Of a stretch of 64,000 nucleotides of DNA, positions 1 to 8,755 are shown piece by piece. This DNA is from an uncultured Bacteroidales bacterium. Its GTDB lineage: Bacteria > Bacteroidota > Bacteroidia > Bacteroidales > Paludibacteraceae. The stretch's first letter is position 1. The number at the start of each line of letters is the position of its first letter. A program made the translations under genes and the position numbers. The notes under the pieces are model-generated. The model was not told the DNA's origin. It saw only the letters and a list, made by a program, of their open reading frames with translations, and made no database searches. The stretch lies in contig CAMKPZ010000002.1 of NCBI GenBank assembly GCA_946414805.1, forward strand, positions 238,617-302,616. The letters are read 5' to 3'.

Positions 1-1150
<1,150 letters not shown>

Positions 1151-1200
1151 TTATCTAGGGGGCCTAGGAATTCCTAGGGTTTCTAGGGTTTCTAGGGTTA
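1151..1200. repeat. CTAGG-rich repeat in the groES-groEL spacer
   Basis: Five CTAGG occurrences lie within 50 bp. They include the perfect palindrome CCTAGGAATTCCTAGG (1163-1178) and two 9-bp units TTTCTAGGG in tandem (1180-1197). CTAG is normally scarce in bacterial DNA, so this density is not chance composition. It sits in the transcribed spacer ahead of groEL. A longer CTAGG array lies in the htpG leader (54861-54955). Confidence 0.8.
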
Positions 1201-1473
1201 TTTCATGATTGCTAATACGTCGCTCTGACGCATAATGAGGTATTTCTCGCCGTCGAGTTCGAGTTCTGTTCCGGCATACTTGCCGTAGAGTACTTGGTCT
1301 CCGGCCTTGAGAACCATTGCCTCGTCTTTGGTTCCTTCGCCTGCGGCGAGTACTTCTCCGCGGAGCGGTTTCTCTTTTGCACTGTCAGGGATGATGATTC
1401 CTCCGACTGTTTTTTCTTCTGCGGCAGCGGGCTTGATCAGCACACGGTCTGCCAATGGTTGAATTTTGCTCAT
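1198..1473 (-). CDS. groES: 10 kDa co-chaperonin GroES
   Basis: GroES is the heptameric lid of the GroEL chamber. The 91-residue protein starts [15 protein letters not shown] and has the GroES mobile loop ([18 protein letters not shown], about residues 19-36). It also has the conserved [11 protein letters not shown] turn. The length is normal for bacterial GroES. It is the first gene of the groES-groEL operon. Upstream lie a long leader with a shared hairpin element (1505-1572) and a -24/-12 type promoter preceded by a 15-bp palindrome (1619-1661). No TAnnTTTG housekeeping promoter is evident immediately upstream. Confidence 0.98.
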   Translation of the reverse strand: MSKIQPLADRVLIKPAAAEEKTVGGIIIPDSAKEKPLRGEVLAAGEGTKDEAMVLKAGDQVLYGKYAGTELELDGEKYLIMRQSDVLAIMK

Positions 1474-1504
1474 AGTATTTACTTTTTAGAATATTTTAAC
1501 CGAC

Positions 1505-1572
1505 ATTTGTAAAAATCACAGGATATATATTATTTATAATATATATAGGGTGGGGTAGGATGCGGGATTGAC
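1505..1572 (-). promoter_or_regulatory. Shared 5'-leader hairpin element, copy 1 (groES)
   Basis: Read on the groES strand, this block starts GTCAATCCCG and continues through C-rich repeats (ACCCC, ACCCT). It then has an 11-bp perfect AT stem with a 2-nt centre (1523-1546) and ends GTGATTTTTACAAAT. A second copy with nearly identical flanks but a different stem sequence that still pairs lies in the ppdK leader (54619-54683). It begins 32 bp upstream of the groES ATG and lies downstream of the proposed start site near 1608, so it should be transcribed. It could be a structured leader or a short interspersed repeat. I know no described family that fits. Confidence 0.6.
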
Positions 1573-1618
1573 TCGGCATAAACACGGCAAGCACGCGGCA
1601 CGTACCCTGTTGGCATAA

Positions 1619-1661
1619 TGCAAATGGTGTGCCAAAGGGTTTTGTCCTGCCAAAATGGCAG
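1619..1661 (-). promoter_or_regulatory. groES promoter: -24/-12 element with upstream 15-bp palindrome
   Basis: On the minus strand the sequence runs CTGCCATTTTGGCAG (1661-1647), 12 bp, TGGCAC (1634-1629), ACCAT, TTGCA (1623-1619). TGGCAC-N5-TTGCA keeps the GG-N10-GC spacing of sigma-54 promoters, and the predicted start is near 1608. The same palindrome with the same 12-bp gap to TGGCAC occurs ahead of htpG (54809-54851). What binds the palindrome is not visible. Its position just upstream of -24 is closer than usual for sigma-54 activators. Confidence 0.7.
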
Positions 1662-1698
1662 TTTTGACAACTGCTTGGCGGAACAAGCAGAAGCGGAT

Positions 1699-1754
1699 GG
1701 CGGAATAACCGGAACAGTCAGGCGGAATAACCGGAACAGTCAGGCGGAATTACC
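1699..1754. repeat. 22-bp tandem repeat at the DUF4250 stop
   Basis: Two exact 22-bp units beginning GGCGGAATAACCGGAACAGT span 1699-1720 and 1721-1742. A 12-bp partial third copy (1743-1754) runs into the stop codon of the DUF4250 gene. Confidence 0.85.
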
Positions 1755-1926
1755 AGAAGCGTTTGGCCTCGGGGCTGTATTCGAAGCCGGCGAGGCGGAG
1801 GTTTCGGGAGAGTTCGTCGATATTGATACCGAGATCGTCGCACAGCGATTCCAGAGAATCGTATTCGTCACGGAGTTTCATGTTGACGAAACTGACAAGC
1901 ATGTTTGGATCAGAAGGAACAGTCAT
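1750..1926 (-). CDS. DUF4250 domain-containing small protein
   Basis: A 58-residue protein starts MTVPSDPNMLVSFVNMKLRD and ends PEAKRFW. It matches the DUF4250 pattern: an N-terminal P-x-D-P-x-M-L motif, then VN-x-KLRD, then a helix-turn-helix-like SLESLCDDLGINIDELSRNL. The ATG at 1926 is chosen because a TACTTTTG -7 box (1951-1944) lies just upstream. The same frame is open much further upstream, but that part runs antisense into ubiE and is not needed. The function is unknown. The small helical fold suggests nucleic-acid binding, which is inference only. It is divergent from ubiE. Confidence 0.85.
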   Translation of the reverse strand: MTVPSDPNMLVSFVNMKLRDEYDSLESLCDDLGINIDELSRNLRLAGFEYSPEAKRFW

Positions 1927-1943
1927 GGTTTTGAAATTTTTTG

Positions 1944-2021
1944 CAAAAGTAAACATTATTTTCGAAACCGCCAAATTTTCAATGAAAAAATTGCATATGT
2001 CAGAAAAAAGTCGTACCTTTG
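1944..2021. promoter_or_regulatory. Divergent promoters for DUF4250 and ubiE
   Basis: A minus-strand TACTTTTG (1951-1944) serves the DUF4250 gene and leaves a very short leader. A plus-strand TACCTTTG (2014-2021), with TTG-rich sequence about 20 bp upstream, serves ubiE, whose ATG is at 2040. Both match the Bacteroidota TAnnTTTG -7 box. Confidence 0.75.
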
Positions 2022-2039
2022 CAGCGTAAAAGTCAGAAA

Positions 2040-2756
2040 ATGGAAAACGAGAAGCAACATATAGGCAGTTTGTTTGACCGGATTGCGGGTACGTATGACG
2101 GTCTGAATCACGGTTTGTCGCTGAATATCGACCGTCTCTGGCGCAGAAAAGCGGTCCGTCAGATGCAGCCGGCGAACAAAGTGCTGGATGTGGCGATCGG
2201 TACGGCGGATCTGACGATCGAGATGTTGCGTCAGGAAAAAGTGATGCGTGTGACGGGGATTGACCTGTCACGCGATATGATGGCGATCGGAAAGAAGAAA
2301 GTTGAAAAATTAAAGGAGAAAGGGGAAAAGTCAAAAAACGTGGAGTTCCTCTACGCGAATGCGCAGAAGATGCCGTTTGCGGACGGGTTCTTCGACGGCG
2401 TGACCTGTGCGTTCGGTTGCCGTAATTTCAGCGATCTGGATGCGGGTCTGCGGGAGATGTACCGCGTGGTGAAACCCGGCGGACAAGTGACGATATTAGA
2501 GTTCAGTTATCCCAAGAACAGAATCGTGCGACGGGTGTACGACCTGTATTTCAGTCATATACTCCCGTTCATAGGAAGAATAGTGAGCAAGGACAAGACC
2601 GCGTACAGCTATCTGAACAGGAGCGTGAAGTCGTTCTGTTGGGGCGAAGCGTTCGTGCAACATCTGCATGACGCGGGTTTCCGCGAAGAGCATTTCCGGG
2701 AACTGACATTCGGAATAGCCACCGTTTATACAGGGGTTAAGCCGTTAGGTTGTTAA
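2040..2756 (+). CDS. ubiE: Demethylmenaquinone methyltransferase (UbiE/MenG)
   Basis: SAM-dependent C-methylation of demethylmenaquinone, the last step of menaquinone synthesis. The 238-residue protein has the Rossmann motif VLDVAIGTADLT (about residues 48-59) and the acidic SAM-ribose loop region. It also has the family signature around LEFSYPKN and YSYLNRSVKSF. The start at ATG 2040 (MENEKQHIGS) is preferred, because the upstream in-frame TTG overlaps the promoter. The 3' end, including the stop codon, lies inside an 8-bp tandem repeat (2733-2796), so the last residues GVKPLGC are repeat-encoded. Confidence 0.95.
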   Translation: MENEKQHIGSLFDRIAGTYDGLNHGLSLNIDRLWRRKAVRQMQPANKVLDVAIGTADLTIEMLRQEKVMRVTGIDLSRDMMAIGKKKVEKLKEKGEKSKNVEFLYANAQKMPFADGFFDGVTCAFGCRNFSDLDAGLREMYRVVKPGGQVTILEFSYPKNRIVRRVYDLYFSHILPFIGRIVSKDKTAYSYLNRSVKSFCWGEAFVQHLHDAGFREEHFRELTFGIATVYTGVKPLGC

Positions 2757-2796
2757 ACCGTTAAATTGTCAAGCTGTCAAACTGTTAAATTATTAG
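2733..2796. repeat. Eight 8-bp tandem units across the ubiE stop
   Basis: Eight consecutive octamers of the form NNYGTYAA run through the last codons of ubiE and into the spacer. Examples are ACCGTTAA, ATTGTCAA, GCTGTCAA and ACTGTTAA. The Dabb gene starts 7 bp after the array. Confidence 0.8.
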
Positions 2797-2802
2797 ATAT
2801 AT

Positions 2803-3108
2803 ATGGTAAAGCACATTATTTTATGGAAGTTGCGTTCGGAGTTGGGCGCAGCGGAGAAGCGAGAGAAGGCACAGGCAATCAAAGCAGGTCTGGAGGGTCT
2901 GAAAGGTCAGGTGCCGGGTCTGGTTGAGATTCATGTTCAGATCGACGGAGTGTTAGAGAGCAGCAATGCGGATATCATGCTGGACAGCACTCTGGAGAAC
3001 GAAGAGGCGCTGAAAGGGTACGCCGTTCATCCGGCTCACGTAGCGGTCGCCAACGGCGTAGTGCGGCCGAATACGGAGGTACGTACCTGTCTGGATTACG
3101 AGTGCTGA
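2803..3108 (+). CDS. Dabb family (stress-responsive A/B barrel) protein
   Basis: A 101-residue protein starting MVKHIILWKLR. The opening VKHIxxWKL, the central beta segment and the terminal VVRPNTEVRTCLDYE block are typical of Dabb-domain proteins, small ferredoxin-like alpha/beta barrels that usually dimerise. It follows ubiE by 46 bp on the same strand and probably shares its transcript. The biochemical role of most bacterial Dabb proteins is unknown, and nothing here narrows it down. Confidence 0.88.
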   Translation: MVKHIILWKLRSELGAAEKREKAQAIKAGLEGLKGQVPGLVEIHVQIDGVLESSNADIMLDSTLENEEALKGYAVHPAHVAVANGVVRPNTEVRTCLDYEC

Positions 3109-3120
3109 TCACGGAAGCAC

Positions 3121-3150
3121 AAAAAAAGCCTGCAAGTTGCAGGCTTTTTC
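3121..3150. terminator. Bidirectional terminator between the Dabb gene and tRNA-Glu
   Basis: The perfect stem GCCTGCAA/TTGCAGGC has a one-base centre and is flanked by an A-run upstream and a T-run downstream. It can end both the ubiE-Dabb transcript and the convergent tRNA transcript. Confidence 0.9.
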
Positions 3151-3152
3151 AG

Positions 3153-3225
3153 TAGTGCTACCCGGACTCGAACCGGGGTTTACGGCGTGAGAGGCCGTTG
3201 TCCTAGGCCACTAGACGATAGCACC
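3153..3225 (-). tRNA. tRNA-Glu (CTC anticodon)
   Basis: The minus strand folds as a 73-nt cloverleaf. The acceptor strand GGTGCTA pairs with TAGCACT. The D-loop region reads CGTCTAGTGGCCTAGGAC. The anticodon stem ACGGC/GCCGT encloses loop CTCTCAC, giving anticodon CTC, and the T-arm has GGTTCGAGTCC. The CCA end is not encoded. A TACTTTTG box at 3260-3253 is a likely promoter. Confidence 0.93.
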
Positions 3226-3252
3226 CAGCGCTTTCTTTTTCAAAAGCGGGTG

Positions 3253-3362
3253 CAAAAGTACTGCTTTTTTTTGACATGACCAAATATTTTTGCAAAAAAA
3301 TGCATTTTTTCCTCATTTTTTTCGAAAAAGTTTGCATATATCAATTCTTTTTGCTAATTTTG
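3253..3362. promoter_or_regulatory. Divergent promoters: tRNA-Glu and the DUF4190 gene
   Basis: A minus-strand TACTTTTG (3260-3253) lies 28 bp before the tRNA. The plus-strand pair TTTG (3331-3334) and TAATTTTG (3355-3362) lies ahead of the small membrane protein at 3434. The stretch between is A/T-rich and holds no gene. Confidence 0.7.
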
Positions 3363-3433
3363 CGGTCGGAATTAGTTCCAAACAGCTGCTGTTGTATGCA
3401 GCGCATGTGAAACCTTTTTAAATATAACAAACT

Positions 3434-3733
3434 ATGGCAGAAACAAAACAAAACGCTCCGGGTTCAGTAGCAGCATTGGTTCTCGGAATCTGCTCGATCG
3501 TATTCAGTTGCGGTGTAGTAGGTCTGATTCTCGGTATTATCGGTCTGGTTCAGGCGAAGAAAGCCAACAACGCCATTCAGGAGAATCCGAGTCTGGACGG
3601 CGCGGGAATGGCAAAGGCCGGCAAGATCACTTCGATCATCGGAATCGTATTTGCAGCCCTCTCTCTGTTCTACTACGTGGTATTCGTGCTCATTCTCGGA
3701 GCTGCAGGAAGTATCGCTGCACTGTCGCTTTAA
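3434..3733 (+). CDS. DUF4190-like small membrane protein
   Basis: A 99-residue protein with two hydrophobic segments (about residues 11-38 and 62-96). A short polar loop between them, QAKKANNAIQENPSLDGAGMAKAGK, is written here as two parts: QAKKANNAI and NPSLDGAGMAKAGK. The glycine-rich LGICSIVF and GLILGIIGLVQAKKA signature is that of DUF4190 inner-membrane proteins. The ATG is preceded by a long A/T leader and a good TAnnTTTG promoter. The function is unknown. It pairs with the DUF2752 gene 6 bp downstream. Confidence 0.8.
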   Translation: MAETKQNAPGSVAALVLGICSIVFSCGVVGLILGIIGLVQAKKANNAIQENPSLDGAGMAKAGKITSIIGIVFAALSLFYYVVFVLILGAAGSIAALSL

Positions 3734-3739
3734 TTATTA

Positions 3740-4021
3740 ATGCTGTCGGCAGACCTTCCTCCTCTTCTTCCGTGTTTCCATAAGCAGTTATTAGGGATCA
3801 GTTGCCCGCTGTGCGGGTTACAACGGTCGGTCTGGTATCTGCTCCATGGAGACATAACGGAAAGCGTGCGAATGTTTCCGCTGCTGCTGCCCTGCCTGAT
3901 AGCATTCGGGCTTCTTGTGTATGCATGGCTGAAACACAAAGACCGGCTGTTGAAATGGTCAACAATCGTATTGCTGGCAATGCTGGCGTTAAACATGATA
4001 TATCAGAATATCTGGAACTGA
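3740..4021 (+). CDS. DUF2752 membrane protein
   Basis: A 93-residue protein with the diagnostic CPLCGLQRS motif (residues 22-30, the CPxCGxTR motif of DUF2752). Two hydrophobic segments follow, at about 43-60 and 72-88. It starts 6 bp after the previous stop and is probably cotranscribed with it. The family is widespread in Bacteroidota and has no assigned activity. The paired cysteines could bind metal or form a disulphide, which is inference. Confidence 0.85.
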   Translation: MLSADLPPLLPCFHKQLLGISCPLCGLQRSVWYLLHGDITESVRMFPLLLPCLIAFGLLVYAWLKHKDRLLKWSTIVLLAMLALNMIYQNIWN

Positions 4022-4032
4022 CGCCTGCTTCT

Positions 4033-4069
4033 ATTAAAACCGCCTGACTCACTCTCAGACGGTTTTAAT
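4033..4069 (+). terminator. Terminator after the DUF2752 gene
   Basis: ATTAAAACCG and CGGTTTTAAT form the outer stem, with CTGA/TCAG inside. The stem ends in a T-run and lies just before the susC gene at 4097. Confidence 0.8.
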
Positions 4070-4096
4070 TCCTTAATTTAAATCCAAAAAGACACC

Positions 4097-6787
4097 TTGA
4101 AAAACCTATTTTCTATACTGATTTTGTTGTTGTTACCATTTATGGTAAGCGCTCAGAGCGGTTCGTCCAGGCGCAAGCAATTGGATATCGAGACGCTGGA
4201 GTCGCTGACGGACACGCTGATGGTGGAGACCTCCCGCCGCGGTCACCTGACGAACTCGCTGGATGTGCTGAACGGTCAGACGGCGGGTGTGACGGTAGGT
4301 CCGAACTCCAACCCGGAGGCGATGCTTTCTTCCGTTCGTGTGCGCGGTAACCACTCGCTGACGGGCGGAAACGAACCGCTGGTGATCATCGACGGCATGT
4401 CATCCGATCTGCGGACCCTCTCATCGGTCTTTCCCGGAGACATTGAGAGTTTCACTATCCTCAAAGACGCCGCGCAGACAGCGCAGTACGGAGCACGCGG
4501 TGCCGCCGGTGTGATCGAGGTGCGTACGCGACGCGGCGCGGAAGGGAAGATACATGTCTCCTATGCCGGCGATGTGGGGTTCGCGCACGCGGACAAATAT
4601 CTAAGGATGCTGACGGCGGACGAATACCGCGCGATTGCGGACAGGTATCATCTGCCGATAGCGGACGGCGGCGCGAACACCGACTGGCAGCGGGCGATCA
4701 TCCGTACCGGACTGGTGCAGAACCACCATATATCGCTGAGCGGCGGAACCGAAAACGCAAGTTACCGCGGAGCGGTCAGTTACAGCCAGAACAACAGTAT
4801 CGTCCGCGAGACGGGTACGCGTAATTTCACGGCGAAAGTGGATGTGACGCAACATCTGCTGGACAAGCACCTGACGATTGATTTAGGACTCTTCGGCGCC
4901 GTAGGAAACAACCGCTATCTGAACGATGTGCAGAAGACCTTCTATTCGGCGGCGACCTTCAATCCCACTTTCCCCAACGCACGCAACAGCAGCGGCGGCT
5001 ACGACGGCTATCCGGACGCCAGTCAGATCAACAATCCGATGGGATTGCTGGATATCAAGAAACATAACGAGGCGATGTATTTCAACACGCATATGCGTGC
5101 GACAGGTAATATAGGGTACGGGCTGCAGGTGACCGCTTATGGCAGTTACAGCTACGATGCGGACGACGACAGCCATTTCTATCCGACCTATATGGAGAGT
5201 ACGGGCAAAGTATACCGCGGTGCGGGCAAGAGCCATGTATGGCTGGCCAATCTGCAGCTCCGTTATGCCCATGACTGGGGGTCGCATCGCCTGGAGGCGG
5301 ATGTGTCAGGCGAGATGCAGGGACGCACGACGACGGGTTTCCATACCACGGTCAACCGTCTGGCATCGAACGTGTACGGGTACGATAATTTAGGCGTGGG
5401 TGCATTGCGGCTCTGGGACGGAACCGGCAGCAGCTACGAGAAACACCATATGGCGAGTGTGATGGGGCGTGTCAGTTATACGGCGCTGGGACGATACACG
5501 CTTACTCTGGCAGCCCGCGGCGACGCCAGTTCGCTTGCCGGCAAAGGGCATAAATGGGGTTTCTTCCCTTCGGCGAACATCTCCTGGGACATGAAAAAAG
5601 AAGCGTGGCTGCAGGATCAGCCATGGCTCACGCGGTTGAATATACGCGCCGGATGGGGTCTCTCCGGTAACCTCGGAGGTATCGCCGCATACCAGTCGCT
5701 GGATCTGATGATGCCGACAGGAATAGCCGAATCCGACGGACTGCCGGATGTGGTGCTTGGGATGACGCGCAACGCCAATCCGAACCTCACATGGGAAAAG
5801 ACCCGGACCACCAACGTAGGAATGGAGTGGGGCTTCTGGCATAACCGGATCCTGCTGACCGCCGACTATTACTACTCCTATATCTATGATATGCTCTATA
5901 ACTACACCGTGCCGGTACCGCCGTTCCTCTTCGACAAGATGCTGGCAAACTTAGGCAAGATGGAGAACCAGGGCGTGGAGATCGGTTTCGGTATCGCGGC
6001 GGTGAAGAGCAAGGACTGGGATCTGAATATCGGTTTGAACCTCTCATGGCAGCATAACAAACTGATTTCTCTGGACGGCTATTACGAAGGCGAACATCTG
6101 ACGGCTCCTACCTACACGCCGATAGCGTCGGTGAACGGCGCAGGTCTGCATGGCGGCAACACGGATGTGGTGTATCAGATCCCGGGATACCCGTTAGGCG
6201 TGTTCTATCTGCCGCATTGCATGGGGCTGACGACGAACGAAGACGGCGTACGCGTATATGAGATAGAAGACCTCAATAATGACGGCGGCATTGATATATC
6301 GGACGGCGGCGACAGACAAGTGTGCGGTCAGGCGACACCGAAAGTGCTGCTCGGCAGTAATATCTCCGTGCGGTACAAGCAGTTCGATCTGAGTGTGCAA
6401 CTCAACGGCGCTTTCGGCCATAAGATCTTCAACGGAACGGCGCTGAGTTATATGAATATGGGCAGTCTGCCGTATTACAATGTGCTGAAAGCGGCTCCGG
6501 AACAGGCGATCGATGATCTGACGGTAACCGACTACTGGCTGGAGAACGGCGATTACGTGAATATCGATTACCTGACCTTGGGATGGACGCTTCCCTGCAA
6601 GCCGGAGTGGAAACTGAGCGCACTGCGTCTTTCCGTCTCGGTGAATAATCTGGCTACGATCACAGCCTATTCGGGCCTCACGCCGATCATCAACAGCACG
6701 GTGATCAATAATACGCTGGGTATGGACGACAAACGCGCGTACCCTGTTTCGCGAACCTATAGTTTCTCTATGCAAATACAATTCTGA
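4097..6787 (+). CDS. SusC/RagA-type TonB-dependent outer-membrane receptor (short form)
   Basis: An outer-membrane beta-barrel that takes up a bound ligand with TonB energy, paired with a SusD lipoprotein. The 896-residue protein starts at TTG 4097. This is preferred because it supplies the signal peptide MKNLFSILILLLLPFMVSAQ, which the next ATG would delete. The plug domain is recognisable (LNGQTAGVTVGP, VRVRGNHSL, PLVIIDGM, ILKDAAQTAQYGARGAAGVI), and a long barrel with alternating residues ends in aromatic MQIQF. It lacks the N-terminal carboxypeptidase-regulatory-like domain that most SusC proteins have, and is shorter than the usual ~1000. Its stop overlaps the susD ATG by one base. No enzymes or regulator lie beside this pair. 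Confidence 0.93.
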   Translation: MKNLFSILILLLLPFMVSAQSGSSRRKQLDIETLESLTDTLMVETSRRGHLTNSLDVLNGQTAGVTVGPNSNPEAMLSSVRVRGNHSLTGGNEPLVIIDGMSSDLRTLSSVFPGDIESFTILKDAAQTAQYGARGAAGVIEVRTRRGAEGKIHVSYAGDVGFAHADKYLRMLTADEYRAIADRYHLPIADGGANTDWQRAIIRTGLVQNHHISLSGGTENASYRGAVSYSQNNSIVRETGTRNFTAKVDVTQHLLDKHLTIDLGLFGAVGNNRYLNDVQKTFYSAATFNPTFPNARNSSGGYDGYPDASQINNPMGLLDIKKHNEAMYFNTHMRATGNIGYGLQVTAYGSYSYDADDDSHFYPTYMESTGKVYRGAGKSHVWLANLQLRYAHDWGSHRLEADVSGEMQGRTTTGFHTTVNRLASNVYGYDNLGVGALRLWDGTGSSYEKHHMASVMGRVSYTALGRYTLTLAARGDASSLAGKGHKWGFFPSANISWDMKKEAWLQDQPWLTRLNIRAGWGLSGNLGGIAAYQSLDLMMPTGIAESDGLPDVVLGMTRNANPNLTWEKTRTTNVGMEWGFWHNRILLTADYYYSYIYDMLYNYTVPVPPFLFDKMLANLGKMENQGVEIGFGIAAVKSKDWDLNIGLNLSWQHNKLISLDGYYEGEHLTAPTYTPIASVNGAGLHGGNTDVVYQIPGYPLGVFYLPHCMGLTTNEDGVRVYEIEDLNNDGGIDISDGGDRQVCGQATPKVLLGSNISVRYKQFDLSVQLNGAFGHKIFNGTALSYMNMGSLPYYNVLKAAPEQAIDDLTVTDYWLENGDYVNIDYLTLGWTLPCKPEWKLSALRLSVSVNNLATITAYSGLTPIINSTVINNTLGMDDKRAYPVSRTYSFSMQIQF

Positions 6788-8406
6788 TGAAAAAATATAC
6801 CCTATATATATTCCTGTTGACAGCGTTGGGCGGATGCGGTTTTCTGGACGAAGATCCCCGTTCCGGGCGCACGGAGGAGAGCGTTATCACTTCGGCGGAA
6901 GTGCTTCATCGTCAGGCGGTTCTGTCGCTATATGATCACATAGGCGGTTCACAGGACGGTTATGGACTGCAGGGAATGTACCGCGGAGTGTATGACCTGC
7001 AGACTTTCGCTTCCAACGAGGCGGTTATCCCTGTCCGCGGCGGCGATTGGCTGGACGGCGGCCTGTGGGTGGATCTGCACGAGCATACATGGACGGTGGA
7101 TAATGAGTGCTTTGAGAACTCATGGCGATACCTCTATCAGCTTGTCGGTCTTTGCAACCATTCGTTGGCGCTCCTGGATACCTATCGTTCGTTGGAGACG
7201 GACGGTCAGAGGGTGACGGACGAAGCGGAGGTGCGTGCCGTGAGGGCATTGGCATATATGTATCTTCTGGATCTTTTCGGCCGTGTGCCTGTTGTCACCC
7301 AGGAGGGTATCGCTATTCAGGAGATCCGTCAGTCGGAGCGGAGCCAAGTGTTTGATTTTGTGTGGGATGAACTGCAGTTCGCCTGCCAATATCTGCCGGA
7401 CGAGCGATCCAACAGCCGCGGCGAATACTACGGCCGGATCACCCGGCCCGTGGTATGCTTTATGCTGATGAAGATGGCGCTGAACGCAGAGGTGTGGCGG
7501 GACGACGACTGGACGGACGACATCCGTCCGGACGGAAAAACGATGACACTCCGGTGCGGCGATGCAGGAGAGAAAAACGCATGGGAAGCAACTTGTTTCT
7601 ATGGCAATCAGATCCTTAGCTCCACCGCCGTATATGTCCTCTGCCACAGTATGACAGAGTGCTTCCGGGTCTATAACGAAGAGGCGGCGGAGAATATCTT
7701 CACTATTCCGATGGATCCGAATATCTTCCGCAACCGGTTCAAGAACATCTTCCGCAGCCTGCATTACCAGCACGCGGCGGCACTGGGCTACGGCGGAGAG
7801 AACGGTTCCTGTGCGACCCTCGAGACCCTGGGCGTTTTCGGCTATCCCAGCCATGACGAACTCGACTGCCGGTTCCCGATCAGTTTCTTCTCCGGTGTCG
7901 TGCATGTGAACGGGCAACCGCTGGTGCTTTCCAACGGCGATACCTTGGTTTATCACCCGCTTGAGGTGAAGATGAACCTGACAGGAAGTCCGTATGTCTC
8001 CACTGCCGGCGCGCGGATGCACAAGTATGCGTATGATCCGGGAGGTATCTTCGACGGTCAGCTCCGAAACTCCGATATCGTGCTTTTCCGTCTGGCGGAT
8101 GCTTATCTGATGATGGCTGAAGCTCAGGTGAGAAACGGCGAGAGCGGACAAATGTATTTTGAAGCGGTGCGGCTCCGCGAGGCACTGGCGCTTAACCTCA
8201 CGCAGCAGCCAAGGGAAGCAACCCTTGAGAATATCTATTATGAGCGGTGGATGGAGTTGATGTGGGAAGGCTGGCATCGTCAGGATCAGATCCGTTTCGG
8301 TAAGTATGAGACCGAACCGGCGAACCGGTATCTGACCGTTTTTCCGATCCCGATGACAGCGCTCCAGACCAACAGCAATCTGACGCAGAACAAGGGCTAC
8401 GAATGA
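6787..8406 (+). CDS. SusD/RagB family surface glycan-binding lipoprotein
   Basis: The partner of the preceding SusC: an outer-membrane lipoprotein that lids the SusC barrel and binds substrate. The 539-residue protein has a lipoprotein signal with lipobox cysteine at residue 17 (LGGC). A SusD-like TPR scaffold follows (AEVRAVRALAYMYLLDLFGRVP). The C-terminal RagB/SusD part shows LRNSDIVLFRLADAYLMMAEA and a terminal TQNKGYE. The ATG overlaps the susC stop (TGATG). The last 10 bp overlap the 3' end of the convergent YdeI-like gene. The ligand is unknown. Confidence 0.93.
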   Translation: MKKYTLYIFLLTALGGCGFLDEDPRSGRTEESVITSAEVLHRQAVLSLYDHIGGSQDGYGLQGMYRGVYDLQTFASNEAVIPVRGGDWLDGGLWVDLHEHTWTVDNECFENSWRYLYQLVGLCNHSLALLDTYRSLETDGQRVTDEAEVRAVRALAYMYLLDLFGRVPVVTQEGIAIQEIRQSERSQVFDFVWDELQFACQYLPDERSNSRGEYYGRITRPVVCFMLMKMALNAEVWRDDDWTDDIRPDGKTMTLRCGDAGEKNAWEATCFYGNQILSSTAVYVLCHSMTECFRVYNEEAAENIFTIPMDPNIFRNRFKNIFRSLHYQHAAALGYGGENGSCATLETLGVFGYPSHDELDCRFPISFFSGVVHVNGQPLVLSNGDTLVYHPLEVKMNLTGSPYVSTAGARMHKYAYDPGGIFDGQLRNSDIVLFRLADAYLMMAEAQVRNGESGQMYFEAVRLREALALNLTQQPREATLENIYYERWMELMWEGWHRQDQIRFGKYETEPANRYLTVFPIPMTALQTNSNLTQNKGYE

Positions 8407-8735
8407 GGCAGTGCTTTCCTGCCGGCACCGGTCATCAGCCCTCGCGCCTCCAAATCGGCGCAACGCTGTTTGTTGAGTTCCGTCCAATGACTTTTTGGGG
8501 TGCGGGGCGATAGCCGTTGGGCTAATCTGCCGTCCGGCAGTTTCTTCACCGTGGAGTCAATCCATCCGAAGCATAGTGCCTCTTCCACTACATCGAGATA
8601 AGGCATACAGTCCGTCCGCGGAATCTTCGTCCGGTACATCGTCACCCAGCAGAACCGCTCCTTGTCATGGTTCGCTTCCAGCCATTCCCGGAGTTCTTCG
8701 CGGGTCTTAAATTCCAATAGACCAATTATTTCCAT
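8397..8735 (-). CDS. YdeI/OmpD-associated family protein, apparently C-terminally truncated
   Basis: A 112-residue protein starting MEIIGLLEFKTREELREWLE. The segment EEALCFGWIDSTVKKLPDG and the following LSPRTPKSHWTELNKQR are hallmarks of the YdeI/OmpD-associated family. Family members are usually near 190 residues, so the C-terminal third is missing. The gene ends inside the last codons of the convergent susD, which suggests that arrival or rearrangement of the susCD pair cut it. The promoter is TACCTTTG on the minus strand at 8763-8756. The role is unknown; it may still be expressed. Confidence 0.75.
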   Translation of the reverse strand: MEIIGLLEFKTREELREWLEANHDKERFCWVTMYRTKIPRTDCMPYLDVVEEALCFGWIDSTVKKLPDGRLAQRLSPRTPKSHWTELNKQRCADLEARGLMTGAGRKALPHS

Positions 8736-8755
8736 GTGAACTCTTATTCAGGCTG

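Noticed and set aside
1750-2334. A 194-residue version of the DUF4250 protein starting further upstream
   Set aside because: The extra N-terminal part is antisense to ubiE and crosses both promoters. The 58-residue form equals the family length.
7120-8487. Minus-strand frame of 455 codons opposite susD
   Set aside because: It is antisense to a clear SusD gene and its translation has no recognisable domain.
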